A stretch of 64,000 nt of DNA. Source: Pithys albifrons albifrons (lineage: Eukaryota > Chordata > Aves > Passeriformes > Thamnophilidae). Numbering within the stretch: position 1 is the stretch's first letter; each line of letters opens with the position of its first letter. Under the pieces are notes generated by a model that saw nothing but the letters and a program-made list of their open reading frames with translations, was not told the origin of the DNA and made no database searches. Positions 42,201-49,060 of this stretch are shown one piece after another. A program made the position numbers and the translations under genes. Location: positions 35,319,054-35,383,053 of the forward strand of contig NC_092460.1 in assembly GCF_047495875.1 (NCBI RefSeq), written 5' to 3'.

Positions 42201-45200
42201 TAAACGTGACACACCAGCCCTCCAAAAAAACTCACGAACAAAAAAAAAGAAAATAAAGCCTTAACAAGTTACATGAAAATGGCCACTCTGTGACAAAGAT
42301 GGGCATTAATTAGTGCTGTGCTTGAGGGAAAGATCACTGCACTACACAGGTCCAAACACAACCTGTTACACTTGGCCTACCAGCAAATCAATCACCACTT
42401 AGGTATCAGTCAGCAAAACAGAGATACCTGCAGGTAAAACATTCTGTTTCTGTGCTCCTTGCCCAGTCAGTAAGAGGAGGGAGCAAAGGATAAACTGTTA
42501 AGAATGGTAAAGATTATGTAAGAACAGAAAACGAAGGGTAACTTCTAGGTGACAGTACAAAGACACAAGACAAATGCACAAGGGTGAACAAAAAAACCCT
42601 TTATACAGCTTTGCTACTTGTATTTCTGATCAACAACTTTTTAAAATGGCAAGATCTATCATGTGTTCTAAATCAAACAAAATCTGATGGTAACACTATT
42701 TCACATTTAAATATACTTCCATAACAAACCTTCCAGAAAACAATATTTAAATTACTTCAGTAAGCTAAATGTTTATAAGAAAATAACACATCAGTGAGCT
42801 GCAGCCCCTGTATTCAGAGCAGCTGATTTGTACCCAAATTGATGCATCTGCGTAGGTCCAGCTTCCGTACCTGTGGCTCTCTGTGTTTATAGTTAACTGA
42901 CGCATTATTTTTTCTTTTAAAGTCCTATCAGATGTTTCTCAGCTCGGCACTAAGACCAGCAGTTCCAGAGGACCCTGGAGGGACACATCGATCCTTTCGG
43001 CACGTCTCAAATTAGAGAAAGGCACAAGAAAAGGACCAGCATTCACACGCTGATAACGGTCTTTGTTCTAACTAAATCCAGAGGATAACTAGGCTCGAAC
43101 GCAGACCAGTCCTAGACAAACTTCTGCACAGCACTGGGAACTCAGCACAATTCCCAGGAACAAACCCTGAATGACTATGGATCAGCGAGGTACCTCCCAG
43201 TCCTGGAGCGACTGCACTGAACTCTCCCACTGAGCTGAAAATACCACCTGGTTATTTGTATCACTCTGGGTTTGCTTTTTTGTTTCTAGATTTTTGGGGG
43301 AGGGAAGAAACCATGTTTTAAAAAAGCTTGTTTGTATGGAAATGGAACATTAAAATTCACCCTAAATTTCAGGGTAGTCACCATTATATTTGTTTCTTGT
43401 GTTGTTATAAACACTTACACATTTCCCACAGTAATGCCCCAAATTATTTATTCCATTAGCAGATACTCTCAAAATACATTAAAATGTTAACAACAGAAGT
43501 TGCTGTACAGTTGTTACATTTTGATCATACGAAAGATTTTCCTCTTCAGCTGTTTTATTTGTATTTTATATTTGATACCATTAAGTCGAAAATCAGAGAT
43601 AAGACATTGTGGAGAATGATAAAGAACATACACAGGGAAATGAAAATTTGATCACTCATGGAATTCAGGCCCTCTTACCACACCCTCTTATTCATTCAAA
43701 TTTTCTAAAGAAGAAACAAGAAAAAAATCCCAGGCCGAGGGGCATGATCTGAGTGTTCCCAAACCTGCCTACAGCAGGAGAGTCTTTACCAAGCACACTC
43801 CTCCACCGGCTCCCTCTCGCCAAACTCACGGACTGCAAAGTCAAACGGGTTAAGTTGCATCTCTTTCCTTTTCTCCCTCTTTCCTCCTCCAGGAAATCTT
43901 ACTCTACAACACTAAGACTGGAGACACCACCTTCCTCAGGACTTCAGAGACACAGGTAGTCAGCAAAGGTCATGACGTACAGGACACTGAACTATTTCAT
44001 ATAAAATGTCACTTATGAGATAAACGATCATTCTCTTAATAGTTACAGAACTTACATGTTAATTCAGAGGTGACCAACTCAGCCAGTGATTAAGTCTTTC
44101 AGGATTTCAATAATTACCATAATCCTGTACCTCCAGCTTCAAGACTAAACTGTTCCCAGCTCTTCCCTGGTATTCCACCACCCCAACTCACACACTCCTT
44201 GGCTGTTCAGCACATCTCCCACCTTGTGCACCACTGTCTGACCATCTGAAAGGCACAGGATTGTGCTGTGCTCCCTTCCAAGCAGCAGCAATCACTCGGA
44301 TCACTATGTCAAGCAAGTGACTTGCTGGACTACACGTGACAAAAATAATAAAGTTTTCTAACACGCTGCAGCTCAGAGTGCACACCAAATGAAATTGTCC
44401 ATCCCCAGGAATAACAAACGGCACCCCTGGCATTGCTCTTGTCCTACCAACTCAACCAGCAGGCTTGGAAATTACAGCACAAAATGCTCCTCCAGCACCC
44501 CAAGTTTTCATCCTAGCAGCTCAAGATAAAACTTTGCAAAAATTAAAAACCAGGTGCAGTCCTTATTTAAACCACTAAACACAAAGAGTTCCACTCCTGC
44601 AACCGAGTCCGTACCGATGGTGCAGGGAAGGAGGAACAACGGGCACACACACGGATTTTACCGTGTGACTACAGCAAGAGAACCACGAGAACAATGACAG
44701 AGAAAGAAAGTAGCACACCAGTTCAGGAGTGCGCAAGGGATAATGACACTCCTTCCAGAAAACCCCTGCGAGTTATTTCTGTTATTTCGTCAACCTACCA
44801 ACTGTAACATACTTGGATAAGATCGGGGTTAGATTCAGACTTTAATTCTACAAAAAACAAGAAACTACCACCTTAAAACGCCTATATGTACCTGTTCTTT
44901 TTCCAGAAGTCTACTCCCATACTTATTCCATTTCACACAAAATCTGAAATTTTGAAAAAAACAAACTCAACCAACAAACAAATCCCAACACTCACATCCC
45001 CTTTCCATCTTGCACAAGTTTGGAAGAAAGAAAATGTGGTTTCTACAAGTCCCAAAAGTCAGATGGAAACCAAAGAACTGAGGGGTTTTTGTCTTCTTAA
45101 GGCTTTTAGGTCAATTACGTGATTTTGGGGAACTGACTCACAAGGGGTTTGGTTGGCTGGTTTTAAGCCTCGAGGTCAGATCTAATAATGCCCCACTTCT

Positions 45201-46850
45201 GAAATACGGGTATTTGTATAGTTACACAGATTTTGATCTAACATATATTCAAAGTAAGTTTCTGGACCAAACCACATAATTCTTCACACTTAACAATGAA
45301 ATTATCTTAAGGAAGTACAAACAAAGCTGTAATTGTTACTTAAATGTAACTCTACCAGGGCAGTCGGATTTTTTTTTTTTGCTAAACAAACGGGAAAAAG
45401 TTACAAGTTTCTTAAACAGCACTGTAAGACTGTTTTTATGTCCACTTTCCATTCTATTTTCAGGTTTTCAATTAAACTGTTGCACTGAAGACCTAAGAAA
45501 GCTACTACATAAGCCACATGCTTTGAGATGCTTGACTTGGGAGGCTGAAACAGACCTGAAAGGCAGAATATCCAACCACGTGTGAGAATTCGGTTGTGCC
45601 TTTCCACGGCAATCTAAGCTAAAATCTGGGTAAAATCAGACATGTAGCTTTAACATACAGAACCACAAGAACGAATCTTTCCATTTACTGTTACAGAACT
45701 CACCCAAAGATGACTTTGAGCTTCCATAGCCTCACTTAGTACTGTGCATAATTATTACTTGTGCACACGTAATACAGAAAGGCTGGTCTCTTTTTTATTT
45801 TAGCAAACTAGATTTTTTTCCCCCGTTATGCTTTCAGAGGTGCCCACTAAAGCTTTCTGCCTCTAGAGCAGAGACCCTGTTGCAGGCACAGGTAGAGCCG
45901 CATCCACGGATGCGTCTCCGGTTCTGAAGCCTCAGTACACCCCACCTGCGCAAGGCACAGCCCCGAGGAACCCCGAAAGCACCATGTGAGAAATATCCGC
46001 AGCTCCCGAGGGAGGCGAGGGCCGCTCGGGGTTCGGAGTGTTCGGGGCAGCGCCCCCTCCTCCGCGGGGCCGGGCCGGGAGCTGCGGGCGGGGAGCGGGG
46101 CGGGGGCCCGGCACAAGTTGGCCGGAGAGACCTGTGGCTGCCGTGACACCCCCGCGGCCGGGGAAGGGCGCCGGGCACTGACCTGTCCTCCGAGTCCATG
46201 CGGCTGAGCGGCTCCCCGTCCGAGGACATCTCCAGGCTGCCCCGCCGCCCGCCCGACGTGGCGCTGCCGCAGCTGCTGCCGCCGCCCGTGCCGGGGCCGG
46301 TGCCGTATCCCTCGTCGCCGCCGCTGGACACGCTGCTGGAGCTGGAGCCGCCGCCGCCGCGGCCCGGCCCGTCCTCCTGGCTGCCCCGGGGGCCCTTGGG
46401 CTCCTCCTTGGCGTCGGCCTCGCTGCCGCCGCCGGGGCTCGGCGAGCGGGTCTCGTCGCTGCAGCAGCCGCTGCTCGTGCTGCTGCTGCTGCTGCCCACC
46501 AGGCTGCTCTCCTCCTCCTCGCCGCCCTCCTCCTCCTCCTCCTCCTCTTCCTCCTCCTCCTCGTCCTCGTCCTCCCCGTCCCCGGCCTGGCTGGCGCTCT
46601 CCGGGCTCGGCTCCGACATGCTCTCCGCCTCGCCGTTCAGCAGCAGCAGCGGCTCCGGCTCTGCCGCGGCCGACGACGAAGGCGGCGGCGAGGACGAGGA
46701 CGCAGCCCGGCCGGCGGCCGCCACTTGCACTTCCACCGCAGCCGCCACCGCCGCCGCCTCCGCCTCCTCCCCGTCCTGGCCGGCGGGCGCCGCCTGCCCG
46801 GGAAGGCGCCGCTGAGGCTCCGCCATGTCGCAGCACCGAGCGGCCGCCAT
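3267..46850 (-). CDS. AEBP2: AEBP2 gene, full coding span (8 exons, 502 codons)
   Basis: Joined exons: 46850-46183, 28262-28055, 24954-24847, 16915-16729, 11823-11699, 8580-8513, 5006-4893, 3297-3267. All introns are GT-AG and every phase closes. AEBP2 is a nuclear accessory subunit of PRC2 (EZH2-EED-SUZ12-RBBP4), found with JARID2 in the PRC2.2 form. It stimulates H3K27 methylation and contacts nucleosomes (family knowledge). Seen here: acidic/Ser-rich N-terminus (1-222); C2H2 fingers at about 260-285, 294-321 and 327-351; basic KR tract 377-388; conserved C-terminal region 391-502, which in mammals binds SUZ12 and RBBP4. Human isoforms, from memory, are 503 and 517 residues; this model matches the 503-residue form in length and ending ([13 protein letters not shown]). 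The start is the first AUG in frame, with G at -3 and G at +4. Assignment rests on recognising the protein motifs in nearly every exon. Confidence 0.96.
3298..4892 (-). other. AEBP2: AEBP2 intron 7
   Basis: GT-AG intron of about 1.6 kb between exons 7 and 8. It is AT-rich. I see no gene or known repeat in it; the short ORFs at 4110-4295 (plus) and 4288-4503 (minus) look random. Confidence 0.85.
4893..5006 (-). CDS. AEBP2: AEBP2 exon 7
   Basis: Acceptor TCATAG|T completes Ile455, donor TACAG|GTAACA (leaves two bases). It encodes [20 protein letters not shown] followed by [17 protein letters not shown] (residues 456-492), matching the conserved AEBP2 C-terminal region. This is the last exon shared by the two C-terminal isoforms before the TMPQKRLKR exon. 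Confidence 0.96.
5007..8512 (-). other. AEBP2: AEBP2 intron 6
   Basis: GT-AG intron of about 3.5 kb. It is AT-rich with no exon recognised. It contains a C-rich/G-rich inverted pair at 5991-6074. Short ORFs within it have no recognisable domain. Confidence 0.85.
5991..6074. repeat. Imperfect C-rich/G-rich inverted arms
   Basis: A C-rich arm (CCACCCAAACCCCAACAAAC, 5991-6010) is followed at 6046-6074 by a G/T-rich arm with two GGGGTTTT blocks. The arms are largely complementary and could fold back. They resemble telomere-like CCCCAAAA/GGGGTTTT sequence only superficially. Confidence 0.4.
8513..8580 (-). CDS. AEBP2: AEBP2 exon 6
   Basis: Acceptor TTATAG|GTA, donor GACAT|GTGAGT (leaves two bases). 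The 22 codons (residues 433-454) read [20 protein letters not shown] plus ED. As I recall it, human has HWMPEE here, so this bird protein carries Thr for Met and Asp for the second Glu. The split codon becomes Ile455 after joining to exon 7. Confidence 0.95.
8581..11698 (-). other. AEBP2: AEBP2 intron 5
   Basis: GT-AG intron of about 3.1 kb. Its main content is the tRNA-headed SINE at 11401-11556, close to exon 5. The rest is AT-rich with no recognisable exon. Confidence 0.85.
11401..11556 (+). mobile_element. TguSINE1-like SINE (tRNA-Ile head, CR1 tail)
   Basis: The stretch 11440-11490 follows the 3' half of tRNA-Ile: TAATAATGCCAAGGTCGTGG, then the B box GGTTCAATCC (11469-11478), then CACGGGCCA. 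A degraded TGGTTA block near 11429 fits the D-arm region. From about 11495 it continues into a CR1 3' end: GTTGGACTCGACGATCCTTG, then GTGGGTCCCTTCCAACTCAG and an AATAGTCTGTGAATAG tail that approximates the CR1 end repeat. A tRNA-Ile head fused to a CR1-X tail is the published structure of TguSINE1 in passerine birds. The left boundary is approximate because the A-box half is decayed. It lies antisense to AEBP2. Confidence 0.8.
11699..11823 (-). CDS. AEBP2: AEBP2 exon 5, start of the C-terminal PRC2-binding region
   Basis: Acceptor TTCTAG|CA completes Pro391. The exon encodes [20 protein letters not shown] and ends SVVFHST, residues 391-432. The donor is ACT|GTAAGT, phase 0 and close to consensus. 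Residue for residue this is the conserved start of the AEBP2 C-terminal module that engages SUZ12 and RBBP4 in mammalian PRC2 structures. The segment is near-invariant among the vertebrate sequences I recall. Confidence 0.95.
11824..16728 (-). other. AEBP2: AEBP2 intron 4
   Basis: GT-AG intron of about 4.9 kb, AT-rich. I saw no known repeat, RNA gene or exon in it. Several 60-115 codon frames (for example minus 12879-13226) have no domain and are treated as chance. Confidence 0.85.
16729..16915 (-). CDS. AEBP2: AEBP2 exon 4, third zinc finger and basic tract
   Basis: Acceptor CACCAG|TGT and a strong donor CTAC|GTGAGT (leaves one base). The 62 codons (residues 329-390) contain finger 3, C329-x4-C334 and H347-x3-H351, in [20 protein letters not shown] Ser/Lys-rich linker ([12 protein letters not shown]) follows, then the basic tract [13 protein letters not shown] at 377-389, a likely nuclear localisation signal. 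In mammalian AEBP2 this KR region also contacts DNA and nucleosomes. Read-through past the donor would add about 30 unrelated residues before a stop. Confidence 0.96.
18701..18832 (-). mobile_element. CR1 LINE 3'-end fragment
   Basis: On the plus strand it reads ATGGTTTGGGTTGGAAGGGAC, then CAGTCCCAGCCCCTCTACCG, GGTAAGGACATCACCTACTG and CCCCATCCAACCAGACCTT. This is the reverse complement of the familiar avian CR1 3' region. The copy is truncated and diverged. Confidence 0.85.
20675..20745 (-). mobile_element. CR1 LINE 3'-end fragment, short
   Basis: The plus strand shows CACAGACATATTTAGGTTGG, AAAAGACCCTTAAGATCATC and AAGTCCAACCATAATGCTA. This is the reverse complement of the CR1 tail that runs TTGGACT-GATGATCTTA-AGGTCTTTTCCAACC. 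Only the last 70 or so bases remain. Confidence 0.8.
23285..23335. repeat. 17-bp motif in three tandem copies
   Basis: Copies begin at 23285, 23302 and 23319: AACCAGGCTACCTGAAA, AACCAGGTTACCAACTT and GGCCAGGTAACCCTGAC. Copies 2 and 3 also supply a perfect 7-bp inverted pair, GGTTACC (23307-23313) and GGTAACC (23324-23330). Confidence 0.6.
24847..24954 (-). CDS. AEBP2: AEBP2 exon 3, second zinc finger
   Basis: Acceptor TATCAG|GTG, donor AAG|GTAAGG, phase 0 at both ends, exactly 36 codons (residues 293-328). The exon begins [16 protein letters not shown] and ends THSGDKPFK. It carries C296-x4-C301 and H317-x3-H321, then the TGEKP-like linker HSGDKPFK to finger 3. Because the exon is a multiple of three, skipping it would keep the frame and delete finger 2. 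Confidence 0.96.
24955..28054 (-). other. AEBP2: AEBP2 intron 2
   Basis: GT-AG intron of about 3.1 kb with a GTTGGT donor. It is AT-rich with no exon or clear transposon. The 131-codon minus frame at 25774-26169 lacks any recognisable domain. Confidence 0.85.
28055..28262 (-). CDS. AEBP2: AEBP2 exon 2, first zinc finger
   Basis: The acceptor CTGCAG|T supplies the last base of Ser223. The exon then encodes [19 protein letters not shown], an AEBP2 signature, and finger 1 with cysteines 262, 263, 267 and 270 and histidines 280 and 285, ending [10 protein letters not shown] (residues 224-292). Finger 1 of AEBP2 is an unusual Gli-like C2H2 finger. The donor is GGG|GTTGGT, phase 0. It keeps G at +5 but has T at +3, so it is weaker than the other donors of this gene. 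The frame stays open past the donor for more than 30 codons, so read-through would give a protein that stops after finger 1. Confidence 0.95.
28635..28700 (+). repeat. Possible old sauropsid interspersed repeat
   Basis: The string CATGCTGGGTCAGACCAGAG followed by GTATATTCAGCCCAGCATTC resembles an interspersed repeat I recall from reptile and bird genomes, of the form CTGGGTCAGACCA-AGGTCCATCTAGCCCAG. The family name is uncertain. Confidence 0.35.
29430..29650 (-). mobile_element. CR1 LINE internal fragment
   Basis: The plus strand runs through blocks matching the reverse complement of a CR1 segment: CCAGTCTCTCCATG, GAGACCCTCCACCAGACCC, CCAGACACAGCCTTAATGGT, GCCAAGTAGAGTTAAGAATC and ACCTCCCTTGACCATACAG. 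It is heavily diverged and lacks the CR1 3' tail. Confidence 0.7.
30530..30582. repeat. A-rich (CAAA/CAACAA) low-complexity patch
   Basis: ACCAAACCAAACAAAACAAC followed by AACAACAAAAAAAACC and further A-rich sequence. Simple low-complexity DNA. Confidence 0.6.
46183..46850 (-). CDS. AEBP2: AEBP2 exon 1 (coding part), acidic/Ser/Gly-rich N-terminus
   Basis: Encodes residues 1-222 plus two bases of codon 223. The protein begins [12 protein letters not shown], and the human protein starts with a similar MAAA...DMA pattern. Low-complexity stretches follow: Ala-rich 32-63, an acidic run at 91-114 that is mostly glutamate, Ser-rich 115-127, and Gly/Ser patches 161-200. Blocks diagnostic of AEBP2 are [13 protein letters not shown] (78-90), EPKGPRGSQ (about 150-158), GGDEGYGTG and the final [13 protein letters not shown]. 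The donor is AG|GTCAGT and leaves phase 2. Methionines at 9 and 78 also have purines at -3 and could serve as internal starts. The residues between the MAAA start and the MSEP block differ strongly from what I recall of mammals, as expected for disordered sequence. The frame is open upstream of the AUG with no in-frame AUG for at least 72 codons. Confidence 0.95.
46501..46580. repeat. AEBP2: TCC/CTC trinucleotide tract encoding the acidic run
   Basis: On the plus strand TCC/CTC units predominate, with CCTCGCCGCC and TCGTCCTCG interruptions; on the coding strand they give GAG/GAA/GAC codons for the Glu/Asp run at residues 91-114. Such a tract is liable to length change by slippage. Confidence 0.75.
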
Positions 46851-46886
46851 GGCGCCTGCCAGTCGCTGCGCGCGCGGGGCCGCCGC

Positions 46887-46906
46887 GGGCGGGTGGGCGG
46901 GGGGGG
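46887..46906 (+). promoter_or_regulatory. G-quadruplex motif just upstream of the AEBP2 start
   Basis: GGGCGGGTGGGCGGGGGGGG has four G-tracts separated by single-base loops C, T and C, the loop class that forms very stable parallel quadruplexes. It is on the plus strand, the template strand for AEBP2, 37-56 bases upstream of the AUG. Confidence 0.7.
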
Positions 46907-46995
46907 TGTGCGCGAGCGCGAGCGCGGGCGGGGGCGTGTGCGCGCGCGGCCCCGTGCGCGCCCCCGCGCCGCGCCGGTGCGCGCGCCCGCGGACC
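46907..46995. repeat. Alternating CG/TG-rich, Z-DNA-prone stretch
   Basis: Contains CGTGTGCGCGCGCG (46935-46948) and several shorter purine-pyrimidine alternations such as GTGCGCGC and GGTGCGCGCGC. They lie directly beside the G-quadruplex motif in the presumed leader or core promoter. Confidence 0.55.
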
Positions 46996-47119
46996 CCCTC
47001 GCGCACCCGCACGGCCGCGCGGGGCAGGGGAGGGGCGGGGCCCGGCTCGTGCCGCCGGCGCCGCACGCGCTACGGAGCGCGCCCGGGGACAAACCGCGCG
47101 CGCAGGGCGGCGGGAGCCC

Positions 47120-47274
47120 GGCTGGAACTGCCGGGGATCCTGGTTTGAATCTTCCGGGCAAACTGGCTGGAATCCCCAGGGATCTTGGTTTGAATCCTCC
47201 GGGCATCCCGGCGGGATTCCCGAGGGATCCTAGTTTAAATCCCCCAGGAATTCCGGCGTGAATCCCCCGGGGAT
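47120..47274. repeat. 45-bp minisatellite upstream of AEBP2
   Basis: Three units of exactly 45 bp start at 47120, 47165 and 47210, and a fourth, partial unit starts at 47255. Each begins GGCTGGAA or GGCGGGAT/GGCGTGAA, continues through a CC-GGGATCCTGGTTTGAATC core and ends in CCTCCGGGCAT or similar. An isolated similar half-unit (GGCTGGAATTCCCGGGATCC) lies at 47400-47419. Confidence 0.85.
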
Positions 47275-47721
47275 CCCCCCAGCGCCCCGCGGGAATCGCG
47301 TCCTGACTTCTGGAAGCGGCCGGGGCAGGGATGAAGCTCTCCCGGACCCGCTCTGGGACAAACTCCCCCAGTTTCCCACGGCGGGACATCAGCATTCCCG
47401 GCTGGAATTCCCGGGATCCGGGCCGGCTCGGTCGCTCAGGGCTGCCAGAGCGGCCGGGAGCATCCCCATGGAACCGCCCGAGCCCGGCATGGAGCGGGGG
47501 AAGGGGACGCGGCGTCCCGGGAAGCGCTGCAGGGTCCCAGTGTGGGACTGCCCGGGGGGAATGAGTGGCCAAGGGACGGGCACAAAAGAGGCAGGAAAAG
47601 GGTCTTTGCGAGAAAAGGGAGGAGAGGGAAGGAACTGGACAAACTGGCCCCAAACATCCCCGGCAGCGCAGGGGCTCGCTGGGTACGGCAAAGGCAGCGA
47701 GACCAAAGGGGAATGCGAAAT

Positions 47722-47915
47722 ATTCACAGAGTCGTGGAATGGTTTGGGTTGGAAGGGACCTCAAAGATCATCCAGTTCCAACCCCAGCCATGGGCAGGGA
47801 CACGTCCCACTGGACCGGGTTACTCAGAGCCCACCCAGTCTGGCCTTGGACACTCCAAGGATGGGGCAGCCACAACTTCTCTGGGCACAGTAAAGAATTT
47901 CTTACTGCACTGAAA
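47722..47915 (-). mobile_element. CR1 LINE 3'-end fragment
   Basis: The plus strand reads TTCACAGAGTCGTGGAATGG, TTTGGGTTGGAAGGGACCTC, AAAGATCATCCAGTTCCAAC, CATGGGCAGGGACACGTCCC, and later CACAGTAAAGAATTTCTTAC. This is a well-preserved CR1 3' region in reverse orientation and probably the youngest CR1 copy in the window. Confidence 0.92.
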
Positions 47916-48194
47916 CGAAACCATAGAGTTTAATGTGCTAAAATTGTGGAAATTTGTTTGGTTTTTTTTTTCTATTGAACCTGAACTCAGTTTTGGAGAT
48001 ACACACAGGGTTAGTACAGTTGCTGAGTTGGGAACTGCCATCTGAAAAGGAAAAAACATCGGTGTATGTGTAGAAGGTGAAAGGTGAAGGATCACTCAAC
48101 AGAATGCCTGTCAGTCCTGTGCAAGACTTCAGGACAGAGTCTGAAAATAAAAGTAATTTTAATAATAATAATGTAAAATGGCATAAAGTTTACA

Positions 48195-48310
48195 AAGGGT
48201 AGATCATGCCAGGCTAATGTGACAGCATTAGTCACATTGGTCTTGTGTACATAGACATCCAGAAAGCATTTGATAAAGTGTCATGTGGAAGTGATTCGGA
48301 AAAGTTTATG
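48195..48310 (+). mobile_element. LINE (CR1-type) reverse-transcriptase remnant
   Basis: The frame starting at GTGTACATAGACATC gives VYIDIQKAFDKVSCG, which matches the conserved LINE reverse-transcriptase block (Y-L-D-F-x-K-A-F-D-x-V-S-H). The preceding GATCATGCCAGGCTAATGTG is also typical of avian CR1-like copies. Only this scrap is recognisable. Confidence 0.65.
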
Positions 48311-49060
48311 GGATGGAGATTTGCAGCAGAACAGGAAGACGGGTAGAATCTGAACACAGAGATAAAATCAGGTAATTTGACAAATTATTGGAGGGATGGA
48401 GAGAGTACTTGAAAGCATAAAATGCTTTTCCTTGTGAATTTTAAATGTCATACTTCTGTCAGTCTTTACCCACCTCTTATAGAGCTTGCCACATTTAAAA
48501 CCAAAACATGAAGCCGTAGTAGTTTAGTTTAAAAACAGACTACAAAACACAGAACCACAACTCAGTCCAGAAAAACACTGTGCCTTCTGCACATTAGGAA
48601 GAACACGACCAATTCAAGTTACAGCAGGCATAGCTGGCATGTCCACAGAGATCCTAGATTCCAGAAGTTAACCGTGTAGGATAAAAATCTGGAGAAGGTG
48701 CTCCTAAAACCTGCATTTGCATATCTGGAGATGGCTCCCAGCCCATCAACAGGCACTGCTGTGTTCAGCAAGAACAACCCGTGGTGTAGCAGCATCCAAG
48801 CAGATATCACAGCACCGAAAGAGCGACACAGGGTTAGAGCACAGGGACACGGTTGGGTTGATTTTCTAAAACGAACCAATAATATCTTTAACCTGCAGAG
48901 GAGCATAAACAAACTTTGGAAAACAACGACAGCAGAAAAAATGATGACAGTTTCTCAGATTTCTAGAAGCCACCCTCAGCTAGAAAGTGGAAATTGTAAG
49001 AATGCTTTTTAAAAAACAGAGGAGGAAAACAAAAAGACAAGAACAGCTGTAATGCTGTTT

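Larger units (their letters stand above)
28263..46182 (-). other. AEBP2: AEBP2 intron 1
   Basis: GT-AG intron of about 17.9 kb, the longest in the gene. It contains a CR1 fragment (29430-29650), a possible older repeat (28635-28700), an A-rich patch (30530-30582) and a candidate alternative first exon (42871-42905, speculative). In mammals the short AEBP2 isoform starts from an internal promoter upstream of exon 2, so this intron is where a counterpart would be expected. I did not find a copy of the mammalian short-isoform N-terminus as I remember it. Confidence 0.85.
46010..47480. promoter_or_regulatory. AEBP2: AEBP2 CpG-island promoter
   Basis: Dense CpG begins abruptly inside exon 1 and extends past 47100, against an AT-rich background on both sides. 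It covers the coding part of exon 1, the leader and the presumed transcription start. A GC box (AGGGGCGGGGC) lies at 47031-47041. The start codon sits in GCCATGGCGGC, a YY1-like context. No TATA box was seen. This fits a housekeeping-type promoter. The exact start site cannot be set from sequence. Boundaries are by eye. Confidence 0.85.
47275..49060. other. Upstream flank of AEBP2
   Basis: GC-rich to about 47700, then AT-rich. It contains a CR1 tail (47722-47915) and a LINE reverse-transcriptase scrap (48195-48310). Long open frames on both strands between 47258 and 47933 exist only because GC-rich DNA has few stops; they run into the CR1 copy. Confidence 0.7.

Noticed and set aside
46198..46815. 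205-codon plus-strand frame antisense to exon 1
   Set aside because: It mirrors the AEBP2 coding frame; its poly-Ser run is the complement of the poly-Glu codons. No independent support.
45847..46836. 329-codon minus frame overlapping AEBP2 exon 1
   Set aside because: It begins at GTG, is one frame off AEBP2, consists of Gly/Arg/Gln low complexity from the GC-rich repeats, and runs on past the exon 1 donor into intron.
46637..47764. 375-codon minus frame across the promoter
   Set aside because: GC-rich DNA has few stops; the frame crosses the minisatellite, promoter and exon 1 in a non-AEBP2 frame and contains no domain.
47258..47933. Long plus-strand frames of 122-211 codons
   Set aside because: They start in the minisatellite and end in a CR1 tail; composition explains them.
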